Of a stretch of 64,000 nt of DNA, positions 1-8,168 are shown in pieces. The DNA comes from Paenibacillus chondroitinus NBRC 15376 (GTDB lineage Bacteria > Bacillota > Bacilli > Paenibacillales > NBRC-103111). The translations under genes were made by a program, and so were the position numbers. The number at the start of each line of letters is the position of its first letter. The first letter of the stretch is position 1. The stretch lies in assembly GCF_004000765.1 (NCBI RefSeq), contig NZ_BILW01000016.1:62001-126000 (forward strand). The letters run 5' to 3'. The notes beneath the pieces were generated by a model. The model made no database searches. It was not told where the DNA came from and was given only the letters and a program-made list of their open reading frames with translations.

Positions 1-1314
1 CGTGGGCAAATTGGCTTAGCCATAAGCGCTGATGGGTTGAAATGGGAGTATCAACAAGTCGTTCTAAGTGAAAACTTCCATCTATCTTATCCTCAGGTTT
101 TTAAAGTTGGGAACGAGATGTTTATGCTGCCTGAGACGATAGAAACCAATCGTGTTTTATTGTACAAAGCCAAACAGTTTCCTTATCAATGGGAAGTTGC
201 ATGTGAGCTGTTAGAGGGTAACTTCATGGATCCCTCCATTATCAAATACGATAATAAATGGTGGATTTTTGCAGGGACTGAAGGTGGGAATCTTCACTTA
301 TTCCATTCGGCGCAATTGGAAGGACCTTATCTCGTACATCCCCAAAGCCCAATAATTACTAGTAATCTGATGATTAGCAGACCTGGGGGAAGATTCATTT
401 TTTCAGATAGAACGATCTATAGGTACACACAAGCGGATTATCCTCATTATGGCGATTCGGTAAGAGTGTTCAAGGTAAACAAGCTAACGGAGTTCCAATA
501 TGAGGAGGAGGAAATCTCCTTAATCTTGTGCGGTACGAAAAAAGAAGGCGATTGGAGAAAAGATGGGATGCACCATATCGACCAGCTAATGATTGATGAT
601 CATCAGTGGTTAGTAGCTGTCGATGGTCACAGTACCCAGAAGTCCAATTATTTTGTATGGAAGCTCAACCGTTTGAAATCTAAATTTTTAGTTAAGACCA
701 ATAGGAGCATGATTATGATGAAGCGATTTTTCGATTTGCTAATCTCAATTCCTTTATTACTCCTTTTTTCCCCGGTTATCGGCATTGTTGCTGTTTTGGT
801 TCGAGTAAAGTTAGGATCTCCGATTATCTTCACACAGTTAAGGCCTGGATTGCACGGTAAACCGATTAATATCTATAAATTCCGAACCATGACAGATGCA
901 AGGGACAACGAAGGGAATTTATTGCCCGATTCCATACGCTTAACTTCCTTTGGGGAATTCCTTAGAAAATACAGCCTTGATGAGTTGCTCCAATTAGTGA
1001 ATGTGATTAAGGGAGACTTAAGTTTAGTAGGTCCAAGGCCGTTGTTAATGGATTATTTGACGCTATACACGGAAGAGCAGGCCAAACGCCATCAAGTACG
1101 CCCTGGAATTACGGGATGGGCTCAAGTTAACGGGAGAAACGCCATCTCATGGGAAGAAAAGTTCAGGCTTGATGTTTGGTATGTGGAGAATCAAAGCTTT
1201 CTTCTTGATTTTAAAATTCTAGCTTTAACTTTTGTGAAAGTGATTAAATCGGATGGAATTAGCCACGGAAATCATGTAACCATGGAGAAGTTCTCCGGAT
1301 CAAATCTATCATGA
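1..1314 (+). CDS. Beta-propeller domain fused to an EPS initiating sugar transferase (5' end outside window)
   Basis: The frame is open to the left edge, so this gene is 5'-truncated. The first ~230 codons read like the five-bladed propeller domain found N-terminal in glucosamine inositolphosphorylceramide transferases (repeated [23 protein letters not shown]-type strands). From about nt 715 it continues in frame as a bacterial sugar transferase (polyprenyl-phosphate phosphoglycosyl transferase): a hydrophobic re-entrant helix ([17 protein letters not shown]), YKFRTM, LDELLQL with the catalytic Asp-Glu, LVGPRP and [13 protein letters not shown]. Such enzymes load the first sugar phosphate on undecaprenyl phosphate at the membrane. 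A GGAG at 704-707 sits 7 nt before ATG 715, so the transferase may also be made alone. Followed by epsM/epsN-like genes, i.e. the tail of an EPS operon. The transferase identity is sure; the propeller name is less so. Confidence 0.85.
   Translation, partial: RGQIGLAISADGLKWEYQQVVLSENFHLSYPQVFKVGNEMFMLPETIETNRVLLYKAKQFPYQWEVACELLEGNFMDPSIIKYDNKWWIFAGTEGGNLHLFHSAQLEGPYLVHPQSPIITSNLMISRPGGRFIFSDRTIYRYTQADYPHYGDSVRVFKVNKLTEFQYEEEEISLILCGTKKEGDWRKDGMHHIDQLMIDDHQWLVAVDGHSTQKSNYFVWKLNRLKSKFLVKTNRSMIMMKRFFDLLISIPLLLLFSPVIGIVAVLVRVKLGSPIIFTQLRPGLHGKPINIYKFRTMTDARDNEGNLLPDSIRLTSFGEFLRKYSLDELLQLVNVIKGDLSLVGPRPLLMDYLTLYTEEQAKRHQVRPGITGWAQVNGRNAISWEEKFRLDVWYVENQSFLLDFKILALTFVKVIKSDGISHGNHVTMEKFSGSNLS
704..720 (+). 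promoter_or_regulatory. Internal ribosome binding site for the sugar transferase domain
   Basis: GGAG (704-707) is followed 7 nt later by ATG 715 and ATG 718, exactly where the sugar transferase domain begins (MMKRFFDLL). No stop codon separates it from the upstream propeller domain. This would allow a stand-alone transferase as well as the fusion. Confidence 0.5.
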
Positions 1315-1329
1315 AGGGTTTGGTACAGG

Positions 1330-1968
1330 TTGGATTTAGTCGTTATTGGTGAGGGTGGCCACAGCAAGGTCATCAAGGATTTGATTCATTCAAAAAGTGA
1401 TGTTAAAATCATTGCCATTTTGGATGACAAGTATGACGAATTAACTGTAATTAATGAGATATATATAGGGCCCACCTCTTCCGCACATCTTTTATTGAGT
1501 CAAAGGAATCATCTTAAATTTGTAATTGCGATCGGGAATAACGAGGTTCGAAAGTCAATTGTGACAAAGCTTGGCCTAGCTAAGGAAAACTATGTTTCAC
1601 TCATTCACCACACAGCGATTGTCAGTTCGAGTGCTTCTATTGGGAATGGTACAGTTATTATGGCTAATACCATTGTCAGTGCTGATACATGCGTTGGCGA
1701 TCATGTGATCATTAACTCGGGTGCCATCGTAGAGCATGATAACCATATTGGTGACTATGCCCACATTGCTCCTAAAGCTACACTTACCGGTTCCGTGATT
1801 GTAAAAGAAGGGACTATGATTGGTGCGGGAGCAACCGTCATTCCTGGGAAAAGCATCGGAGAATGGGCGATTATCGGAGCAGGTGCCACCGTCATTAGTG
1901 ATATCCCGACGAATAGTACAGCAGTAGGAACTCCGGCCAAAATTATTAGCAGCCGAAAGTTCGCCTAA
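1330..1968 (+). CDS. epsM: Sugar O/N-acetyltransferase, NeuD/PglD/EpsM family
   Basis: 212 residues, TTG start. The N-terminus is the PglD-type Rossmann-like domain (VVIGEGGHSKVI); the C-terminal two thirds are left-handed beta-helix hexapeptide repeats (IGNGTVI, GDYAHIAPKATLTG, IGAGATVIPGKSIGEWAIIGAGATVI) ending in the usual VGTPAKII. The His-Asp-Asn region EHDNHIGD contains the family catalytic histidine. In Bacillus EpsM and Campylobacter PglD this enzyme acetylates a UDP-4-amino-sugar made by the neighbouring PLP aminotransferase, which here is the next gene. It lies 15 nt after the sugar transferase gene, consistent with one transcript. Start is a weak TTG; no better in-frame start is visible. 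Confidence 0.85.
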   Translation: MDLVVIGEGGHSKVIKDLIHSKSDVKIIAILDDKYDELTVINEIYIGPTSSAHLLLSQRNHLKFVIAIGNNEVRKSIVTKLGLAKENYVSLIHHTAIVSSSASIGNGTVIMANTIVSADTCVGDHVIINSGAIVEHDNHIGDYAHIAPKATLTGSVIVKEGTMIGAGATVIPGKSIGEWAIIGAGATVISDIPTNSTAVGTPAKIISSRKFA

Positions 1969-1969
1969 C

Positions 1970-1990
1970 AGCGCCCAGGGCGCTTTTCTT
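1970..1990 (+). terminator. Possible intrinsic terminator/attenuator between epsM and epsN
   Basis: AGCGCC-CAG-GGCGCT stem-loop followed directly by TTTCTT, placed just after the epsM-like stop codon and 36 nt before the epsN-like start. It could reduce read-through inside the operon. Short stem, so only moderate support. Confidence 0.45.
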
Positions 1991-2025
1991 GTCCCAAGAA
2001 CCCAAATAAAGGAAGTGCATACCCT

Positions 2026-3195
2026 GTGTTCACGCATACAAAAAGAATATATCTTTCCCCTCCACACATGAGCGGGAATGAAATGACCTATATTCAAGAT
2101 GCTTTTGATACCAATTGGATCGCTCCGCTTGGCCCGCATGTCGATGCATTTGAAAAAGAGCTTGCCTCCTATGTGGGGGTTAACGACGCGGCTGCGGTTA
2201 GCTCCGGAACGGCGGCTATTCATTTGGCTCTACGGCTGCTGGATGTTCAAGCAGGGGATACGGTTTTTTGTTCAAGTTTAACCTTTGTTGCGAGTGCCAA
2301 TCCGATTGTCTATTTGGGAGCTTCACCGGTATTTATTGATTCGGAACCAGAAACATGGAACATGTCCCCTCAAGCGTTAGAACGTGCCTTATACGATGCT
2401 GCCCAAGAAAGGAAACTGCCTAAAGCAGTCATTGTTGTTAATCTATATGGCCAAAGTGCAAAGATGGATGAAATCTTGGAGATTTGCCAAGCGTTTGATA
2501 TCCCTGTAATTGAGGATGCAGCAGAATCGTTGGGCTCTACGTATAAAGGGAGAGCGAGCGGGTCATTCGGGAAATTTGGCATCTATTCCTTTAATGGCAA
2601 TAAAATTATTTCGACTTCCGGCGGGGGGATGCTGGTTTCCAACGAAGGCGAGGAGCTGAATAAAGCTCGTTTCCTGGCAACCCAAGCGCGCGACTATGCG
2701 CCCCACTATCAACATAGCCAGACCGGTTATAATTATCGGATGAGCAATGTGCTCGCCGGGATTGGCAGAGCTCAGTTAGAGGTGCTGGAAGAAAGAGTTA
2801 ACGCAAGAAGAGCGATCTTCAAAAGATATGTTCAAGAGTTAGCACATGTTCCAGGCATCGCGTTTATGCCCGAGCTGCCCAATACGCGTTCGAACCGTTG
2901 GCTTACAGTATTAACTTTGGACGAAAATGAAGCTGGTGTATCGGTTGAGGCGTTATTGGGAGCACTGGCGGAACAGAATATCGAGGCACGTCCAGTTTGG
3001 AAACCGCTTCATATGCAGCCTCTATTCGAAGGGGTTCAGTTTTACCCACATAGTGACAATGAGATTATATCCGAGCAATTGTTTAAAAGGGGACTTTGTC
3101 TACCATCCGGATCCAGTCTGTCGGAAGATGAGCAGATGCGGGTCATTACATGCATCAAAGAGTCATTGATTAAGGCCAAAAGCATAAGCGTTTAA
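2026..3195 (+). CDS. epsN: PLP-dependent sugar aminotransferase, DegT/DnrJ/EryC1 (EpsN-like)
   Basis: 389 residues from GTG 2026, with AAAGGAAG 9 nt upstream. Family signatures in order: AAVSSGTAAIHLAL (cofactor phosphate region), VIEDAAESLGS (Asp that holds the pyridine nitrogen), SFNGNKIISTSGGGML (Schiff-base Lys of GNK), and NYRMSN near the end of the large domain. Enzymes of this family aminate a 4-keto UDP-sugar; with the EpsM-like acetyltransferase next to it the likely product is an acetylated diamino-sugar for the exopolysaccharide. Full length for the family. It is the last gene of the EPS block on this strand; the next gene faces it. Confidence 0.9.
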   Translation: MFTHTKRIYLSPPHMSGNEMTYIQDAFDTNWIAPLGPHVDAFEKELASYVGVNDAAAVSSGTAAIHLALRLLDVQAGDTVFCSSLTFVASANPIVYLGASPVFIDSEPETWNMSPQALERALYDAAQERKLPKAVIVVNLYGQSAKMDEILEICQAFDIPVIEDAAESLGSTYKGRASGSFGKFGIYSFNGNKIISTSGGGMLVSNEGEELNKARFLATQARDYAPHYQHSQTGYNYRMSNVLAGIGRAQLEVLEERVNARRAIFKRYVQELAHVPGIAFMPELPNTRSNRWLTVLTLDENEAGVSVEALLGALAEQNIEARPVWKPLHMQPLFEGVQFYPHSDNEIISEQLFKRGLCLPSGSSLSEDEQMRVITCIKESLIKAKSISV

Positions 3196-3208
3196 CACTG
3201 CGCCAAGC

Positions 3209-3376
3209 TTAAGCGCCTTCATTCATCTTCTGTCTGTGATGCTGCATTTTTTCAAATAGTGCTTCCTTCATTTCTATGTCAAGGCAGTCTCTATAAAGTA
3301 AAGAATTGTATGCATGCAAGACCTTATGGTAAGTACGCTGCGCCTTTTTCCATACACTCGTCGAAAGTGAATACAT
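3209..3376 (-). CDS. Small 55-residue basic protein of unknown function
   Basis: An open frame of 55 codons on the minus strand with an excellent ribosome binding site (AGGAGGGATT, 7 nt before ATG 3376). The peptide begins MYSLSTSVWKKAQRTYHKVL and ends EKMQHHRQKMNEGA; it is basic, probably all helix, without signal peptide or membrane segment. It faces epsN with a 13-nt gap and is divergent from glmS, sharing the ~115-nt promoter region that contains a SinR-type box. I do not recognise a family; Spo0E- and SinI-type small proteins were considered and do not fit. Evidence for coding is the RBS, length and codon pattern only. Confidence 0.55.
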   Translation of the reverse strand: MYSLSTSVWKKAQRTYHKVLHAYNSLLYRDCLDIEMKEALFEKMQHHRQKMNEGA

Positions 3377-3454
3377 GACAGAATCCCTCCTTTTTTAAAA
3401 ACTTATGTGGGAAATGGAGCATGTATTCAATTTATAGCGAATTATTACTCGATT

Positions 3455-3471
3455 GTTCTTTATTAAGAATT
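3455..3471 (+). promoter_or_regulatory. SinR-type operator upstream of glmS
   Basis: GTTCTTTATTAAGAATT, an imperfect inverted repeat TTCTT-N4-AAGAA, 22 nt upstream of the glmS start. The same 17 bases occur before the polyasparagine gene (7969-7985), and a close relative lies before the second sinR. Known SinR sites in Bacillus subtilis are built on GTTCTYT. No clear sigma-A hexamers could be fixed here. Confidence 0.6.
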
Positions 3472-3492
3472 TTATTTCAAAGGAGATTTACA

Positions 3493-5295
3493 ATGTGTGG
3501 AATAGTAGGGTATATCGGTAATCAGGACGCGAAAGCAATCTTGATTAAAGGTTTAGAAAAACTGGAATACAGAGGATACGATTCTTCCGGAATAGCTTTA
3601 TTGAATGAAAGAGGTTCACATATATACAAAGAACAGGGACGAATAGCTGCACTTAACGATGTGATTGATCAGCAGGAGACAGCGTTAGTGGGTATTGGTC
3701 ATACGAGATGGGCGACACATGGCAGACCTAGCCGCAGGAATGCACATCCTCATCAAAGCAACAGCGGTCGCTTTACCATTGTCCATAATGGGGTTATCGA
3801 GAACTTCGAGGAAATCAAGCGGCAGTTTCTATCAGGAGTACCTTTCGCAAGCGACACGGATACGGAAGTGATTGTACAGTTGATGGAGAAATTAGTGGAA
3901 AGCGGCTTAGAGGTTGAAGAAGCTTTTCGGCAATTGCTCGTCACAATGAAAGGTTCTTACGCCGTTGCTTTATTAGATAACGAAGATATCCATACGATTT
4001 ATGTTGGTAAAAATAAAAGCCCCTTGCTCATTGGACTAGGCCAAGACTTTCATGTAATTGCAAGCGATGCTATGGCGATGCTGCAGCTAACGAATCAATT
4101 CGTGGAATTGATGGATGAGGAGATGGTCATTCTTCGCCAACATTCAAAAACGATTAAAACCTTGAGCGGAGAGCTCATGCAGAGGAGGCCTTTTCAAGTC
4201 AAGCTTGATGCCAGCGATATAGAGAAAGGGATATATCCGCATTATATGCTGAAAGAAATTGACGAGCAGCCCTTTGTCATTCGTAAAATCGTGTCCAAAT
4301 ACCAAGATGGCAATGGAGATTTGGTTATCGATTCTAACATTCGCAATAGCATGAAGGAAGCGGATCGTATCTATATCATCGCTTGCGGAACAAGTTATCA
4401 TGCGGGACTGGTCGGTAAACAGTTGATTGAGAAAATAGCCGAAATTCCTGTTGAGACTCATATCGCAAGTGAATTTTTGTATAATAGACCGATTCTCTCC
4501 AAGCACCCACTTTTTATCTTTATTTCTCAAAGCGGAGAGACGGCGGATAGCAGAGGTGTATTAGTAGCCATCAAGCAGCTGGGTTATCCGACATTGACGA
4601 TTACGAATGTACCAGGTTCCACGTTATCACGTGAAGCGAACTTCACGCTGCTCACTCATGCCGGACCCGAAATCGCGGTAGCCTCAACAAAAGCCTATAC
4701 AGCACAAATTGCTGTATTAGCGATACTCGCATTTGACAGCGCGCGTGCAAAAGGAATCAATCAGGAAACCAACCCTTTCCACGAGTTAAGTATTGCCGCG
4801 AATGCGATGGAAATTATGATTAACAGGAAGGAGATGATGGAAGAGAACGTTTGGAAGTATTTGAATGCGTCACGCACCTGCTTTTTTATAGGGCGAAGCA
4901 TGGATTACTACGCATGTCTGGAAGGCGCATTAAAGCTTAAAGAGATTTCCTATATTCAAGCCGAAGGATTCGCCGGCGGAGAATTAAAGCATGGAACCAT
5001 TGCCTTAATTGAAGAGGGCACTCCCGTTATTGCGCTTTTAACCCAATCTCATATTAGGGGCAATATTAGGAGCAACGTCCAAGAAGTTCTGGCACGGGGT
5101 GCTCATGTTTGTATGATCAGCATGGAGGGGATGGAGGAAAAGCACGATCAAATCGTCCTGCCTGCTATTCACGAGCATCTTACCCCGTTGGTTTCGGTTA
5201 TTCCGTTACAATTAATTGCCTATTATGCAGCCGTATATCGAGGTTGCGATGTTGACAAGCCAAGAAATCTTGCCAAAAGTGTCACCGTGGAGTGA
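3493..5295 (+). CDS. glmS: Glutamine--fructose-6-phosphate aminotransferase (isomerizing)
   Basis: 600 residues starting at ATG 3493 after AAAGGAG; this start is required because MCGIVGYIG exposes Cys2, the N-terminal nucleophile of the glutaminase domain. The frame extends 24 codons upstream, but that part is leader. Glutaminase motifs RWATHG and HNGVIENF are present; two SIS domains follow ([34 protein letters not shown]), ending [13 protein letters not shown]. It makes glucosamine-6-phosphate for UDP-GlcNAc, murein and EPS. No glmS ribozyme is recognisable in the 116 nt upstream, and a SinR-type box is there instead, so this may be an EPS-dedicated copy rather than the main housekeeping gene. 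Its stop overlaps the possible start region of the next gene. Confidence 0.95.
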   Translation: MCGIVGYIGNQDAKAILIKGLEKLEYRGYDSSGIALLNERGSHIYKEQGRIAALNDVIDQQETALVGIGHTRWATHGRPSRRNAHPHQSNSGRFTIVHNGVIENFEEIKRQFLSGVPFASDTDTEVIVQLMEKLVESGLEVEEAFRQLLVTMKGSYAVALLDNEDIHTIYVGKNKSPLLIGLGQDFHVIASDAMAMLQLTNQFVELMDEEMVILRQHSKTIKTLSGELMQRRPFQVKLDASDIEKGIYPHYMLKEIDEQPFVIRKIVSKYQDGNGDLVIDSNIRNSMKEADRIYIIACGTSYHAGLVGKQLIEKIAEIPVETHIASEFLYNRPILSKHPLFIFISQSGETADSRGVLVAIKQLGYPTLTITNVPGSTLSREANFTLLTHAGPEIAVASTKAYTAQIAVLAILAFDSARAKGINQETNPFHELSIAANAMEIMINRKEMMEENVWKYLNASRTCFFIGRSMDYYACLEGALKLKEISYIQAEGFAGGELKHGTIALIEEGTPVIALLTQSHIRGNIRSNVQEVLARGAHVCMISMEGMEEKHDQIVLPAIHEHLTPLVSVIPLQLIAYYAAVYRGCDVDKPRNLAKSVTVE

Positions 5296-5303
5296 TGATA
5301 ACC

Positions 5304-5645
5304 ATGATCGGTCAAAATATTTCAAGTATACGGAAGCAGAGGGGGTACACATTGTCTGAGCTCTCAGAGCGGACAGGTATTTCCAAATCCTACTTAAGCA
5401 ATATCGAAAGAAATCTCAAGCAGAACCCCTCCATTCATGTGATAGAAAAAATCGCAGAGGTTCTTAATGTGGATCTTAAGCTCTTACTGAAAATTACGGA
5501 AGATACGGGAACGAATCATCAACTGGATCAGGAATGGATGGATTTTATAGCTGATTTGAAACAATCCGGTATCGCCAAAGAACGCATTCATGAATTGAAA
5601 ATTTTGATAGAGTTCATGAAATGGCATAACGATAAAGTTAACTAG
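5304..5645 (+). CDS. sinR: SinR-like matrix repressor, copy 1
   Basis: 113 residues. N-terminal HTH_3 domain (residues 1-65: GYTLSELSERTGISKSYLSNIERN with the recognition helix SKSYLSNIE), then a short linker and a C-terminal SinI/SinR dimerisation helix pair starting LDQEWMDFIADLKQSGI. I chose ATG 5304 because it gives the same MIG start and the same length as the paralogue at 5833; a GTG at 5292 overlapping the glmS stop is the alternative. SinR tetramers repress EPS and matrix genes in B. subtilis, and SinI breaks them by pairing with the C-terminal domain. It is translationally linked to glmS and followed by a strong terminator. Confidence 0.85.
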   Translation: MIGQNISSIRKQRGYTLSELSERTGISKSYLSNIERNLKQNPSIHVIEKIAEVLNVDLKLLLKITEDTGTNHQLDQEWMDFIADLKQSGIAKERIHELKILIEFMKWHNDKVN

Positions 5646-5712
5646 TGAGCATTCCCAAGTCATCGGTTTGTACGATCCTGACTGCTGTTATAGATGAATC
5701 ATAGCAAGAAGT

Positions 5713-5736
5713 AAAAGCCCCGCAGGGGGCTTTTTT
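5713..5736 (+). terminator. Intrinsic terminator after glmS-sinR1
   Basis: AAAAGCCCC-GCAG-GGGGCTTTTTT, a perfect nine-pair stem with a run of six T. Closes the glmS-sinR1 transcript before the second sinR. Confidence 0.85.
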
Positions 5737-5742
5737 CTTATT

Positions 5743-5791
5743 GTTCTTAATAAGAAACGTATTTGTTCTTTGGAGGAAATTCTGATATAAT
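5743..5791 (+). promoter_or_regulatory. Promoter of sinR copy 2 with two SinR-type boxes
   Basis: A sigma-A-like promoter TTGTTC (5763-5768)-N17-TATAAT (5786-5791). An inverted repeat GTTCTTAATAAGAA lies at 5743-5756 and a half-site GTTCTTT at 5765-5771 overlaps the -35 element; the two are 22 bp apart. Position suggests autorepression by a SinR-like protein. Confidence 0.6.
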
Positions 5792-5832
5792 TATGAGAGC
5801 ACCCATCACTTTGAGATAAGGGAAGATATGAA

Positions 5833-6174
5833 ATGATTGGAAAACGAGTACAACAATTGAGGAAAGAGAAGGGCCTGTCACTGACAGAACTCGCTGAACG
5901 TGCAGGGGTTGCTAAATCCTATATTAGCAGCTTGGAGCGGGATATTCAGAAGAATCCTTCAATTCAGTTTCTTGAGAAAATTGCAGCTGTCCTTAAAGTG
6001 CCAGTCGAGAGATTAATCGATGAGCAGGATGAGACATCTCAGGATGGGCCTCAGCTCGATCAGGAATGGTATGACATTATTAAAGAAGCCATGTCATCTG
6101 GGGTTGATAAGCAGCAGTTTCGCGAATTTCTGGATTTTAACAAATGGAGAATGAAGCGACCAAACGATGAATAA
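5833..6174 (+). CDS. SinR-like matrix repressor, copy 2
   Basis: 113 residues, close paralogue of the gene at 5304: HTH domain with GLSLTELAERAGVAKSYISSLERD, then KNPSIQFLEKIAAVL, then a C-terminal SinI-type segment beginning LDQEWYDIIKEAMSSGVD. Own promoter with SinR-type boxes and a terminator before it, so it is expressed separately from glmS-sinR1. Faces the SinI-like gene 21 nt downstream. In B. subtilis sinR has the relative slrR, which forms a switch with it; the pair here could work in the same way, but the sequence does not show which is which. Confidence 0.85.
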   Translation: MIGKRVQQLRKEKGLSLTELAERAGVAKSYISSLERDIQKNPSIQFLEKIAAVLKVPVERLIDEQDETSQDGPQLDQEWYDIIKEAMSSGVDKQQFREFLDFNKWRMKRPNDE

Positions 6175-6195
6175 TCCAGATAACCTTGTGTAGAT

Positions 6196-6378
6196 CTATG
6201 GGGACATACAAGGATCATTTTCAGCTGAATTTTGTGATTTTTGAGTCGTTTGGAAAGGGCTTCTTAGGAATGCGCGAATTTCGTCCATCGTAAAACCCAT
6301 CTTACGTGCGCTCATAATAAGTTCGATCCACTCCGTATCAAGTTCTTCCAAATCCGTCTGATGCATCTGATGATTCAC
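6196..6378 (-). CDS. sinI: SinI-like antirepressor
   Basis: 60 residues from GTG 6378, chosen because GGAGGGG lies 6 nt upstream; the open frame runs further but has no other good start. The core LDTEWIELIMSARKMGFTMD matches the SinI dimerisation helix and the C-terminal domains of the two SinR-like proteins beside it (LDQEW...). No HTH is present, as in SinI, which is also ~57 residues. It presumably binds SinR-like proteins and releases them from DNA. Convergent with sinR copy 2. Its upstream region holds two ATACAAATYGTATC palindromes (6406-6491) that may control it. Confidence 0.8.
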   Translation of the reverse strand: MNHQMHQTDLEELDTEWIELIMSARKMGFTMDEIRAFLRSPFQTTQKSQNSAENDPCMSP

Positions 6379-6405
6379 AAGTGACCCCTCCAAAGCATTC
6401 TTTGT

Positions 6406-6491
6406 GATACAAATCGTATCTGGTAATTTATTATCGCACGTTTTTTCCGCGAAATCAATCCCGATCATATTAAAATTATACAAATTGTATC
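6406..6491. promoter_or_regulatory. Two GWTAC-N5-GTAWC palindromes upstream of sinI
   Basis: GATACAAATCGTATC (6406-6420) and TATACAAATTGTATC (6477-6491), 71 bp apart, in the shared upstream region of sinI (minus) and the phosphoesterase gene (plus). They share the core ATACAAAT(C/T)GTATC and belong to a family seen five more times up to 9894. The binding protein is unknown. Confidence 0.5.
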
Positions 6492-6576
6492 GACGCTTAT
6501 GTGATTCCCCTCGACAAATTCCGCATGAGCCTCCGCAGTTAGACCTAGAGATACTCGTAAGGGAAGGGGACATCTA

Positions 6577-7443
6577 GTGACCAATAAACGTATGAATCGC
6601 AGGGCGTTTCTTAAGTATAGTATGTCTGCGGTAGGATCTTTGGCGGCGCTTGCGGGAGCTAGCGGTCTATATAGCATCTTCGGCGAGAGGTATTGGATTC
6701 AGTTAAAAACAGTTCCACTTGCGTATCATCGATATCCTGCAGCATTCGCGGGTATGCGCATTGTTCAGTTCAGCGACACACATCTCGGTAAGTACTATAG
6801 TTTGGACCAATTGGCACGAGTGGTTAAGCTGGTTCAGCGGCAAAAGCCTGACTTGATTTGTTTTACAGGAGATTTATTTGATTCTAATTACGGTCAAATA
6901 AGTGACGATGTGATTCCGATTCTATCGCGGCTTCAAGCCAAATCGGGCAAATACGCGGTTCTCGGCAATCACGATATGCGCCTGGACCCTGGGCGGGTCA
7001 AGGATGTACTTGAACGATCCGGCTTTACTGTGCTAGTCAACGCAAATAAGTCGATTGTACGCGGAAATAGCCGTTTATGGATAGCAGGAATTGATGAAAT
7101 GTTCCACGGTAAACCGGATCTGCCTCTCGCCTTAAAAGGTACCGTAGTAGACGAGTTCGTGCTGCTGCTTGCACACGAGCCGGATTTCGCAGATACCGCC
7201 TTGAAATTTCCTGTTGACTTGCAGCTCTCAGGCCATAGTCATGGCGGGCAAATTCGGATTCCTTTTTACGGGAGCCTATTTACACCGGATCTGGGACAAA
7301 AATATGAGGTAGGACTTTATACCTTCGAAAAAAGTGAATTTCACGTTTACACAAACCGCGGCATAGGAACTACATTGTTTCCGATAAGGTTCAATTGCCG
7401 GCCTGAAATTACCGTGTTTGTCTTGGAAACGAAGCAGCCATAA
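6577..7443 (+). CDS. Exported metallophosphoesterase (YkuE-like, Tat signal)
   Basis: 288 residues from GTG 6577 (AAGGGG upstream). The N-terminus carries a twin-arginine motif (NRRAFLKY) followed by a hydrophobic stretch to about residue 35, as in YkuE of B. subtilis, a Tat substrate. Calcineurin-like metal-binding motifs follow in order: QFSDTHLG, GDLFDSN, LGNHD, LAHEPD and SGHSHGGQ. Such enzymes use two metals to hydrolyse phosphoesters at the cell surface; the substrate cannot be told from the sequence. It ends in a bidirectional terminator shared with the opposing polyasparagine gene. Confidence 0.9.
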   Translation: MTNKRMNRRAFLKYSMSAVGSLAALAGASGLYSIFGERYWIQLKTVPLAYHRYPAAFAGMRIVQFSDTHLGKYYSLDQLARVVKLVQRQKPDLICFTGDLFDSNYGQISDDVIPILSRLQAKSGKYAVLGNHDMRLDPGRVKDVLERSGFTVLVNANKSIVRGNSRLWIAGIDEMFHGKPDLPLALKGTVVDEFVLLLAHEPDFADTALKFPVDLQLSGHSHGGQIRIPFYGSLFTPDLGQKYEVGLYTFEKSEFHVYTNRGIGTTLFPIRFNCRPEITVFVLETKQP

Positions 7444-7448
7444 CCGAC

Positions 7449-7485
7449 AAAAACTCCGCCAGCTGATGCTGACGGAGTTTTTTTA
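7449..7485. terminator. Bidirectional terminator
   Basis: AAAAACTCCG (7449-7458) pairs with CGGAGTTTTT (7473-7482); T-runs on both strands. Lies between convergent genes. Confidence 0.85.
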
Positions 7486-7489
7486 TTGG

Positions 7490-7927
<438 letters not shown>

Positions 7928-7968
7928 TGTACGTGGCCTCCCTCCATGAGTTGTTAAAGGATGAAAAC

Positions 7969-7988
7969 GTTCTTTATTAAGAATTATA
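7969..7988 (-). promoter_or_regulatory. Promoter -10 with overlapping SinR-type operator
   Basis: On the minus strand TATAAT (7983-7988) runs directly into the inverted repeat AATTCTTAATAAAGAAC (7969-7985). A weak -35 (TTCTCA) lies 17 bp upstream. The 17 bases are identical, in reverse, to the box before glmS. A repressor bound here would block polymerase. Confidence 0.65.
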
Positions 7989-8044
7989 CCGTAGATATTA
8001 GCTTTTGAGAACAGGAAAAGGCATAGATCATTTATCAAATTTGT

Positions 8045-8059
8045 GATACAATATGTAAC
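8045..8059. promoter_or_regulatory. GWTAC-N5-GTAWC palindrome
   Basis: GATACAATATGTAAC; with its left flank it shares TTTGTGATACAA with the site at 6406. Lies between the polyasparagine gene and the recombinase-like gene. Confidence 0.45.
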
Positions 8060-8168
8060 ATACAATAATTAGGAGGATTGATAGAATAGAGTACCTTGAG
8101 TTCATATGTAATAGCAAAAAATGGATACATACAATGAAATTTGATTATGGTCATGTGAGGTGCTATTC

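Noticed and set aside
1597..2223. 208-codon minus-strand frame over epsM/epsN
   Set aside because: Crosses two genes with clear families on the plus strand; no RBS.
3377..3492. glmS ribozyme in the glmS leader
   Set aside because: Leader is too short and no core sequence of the ribozyme was found by eye.
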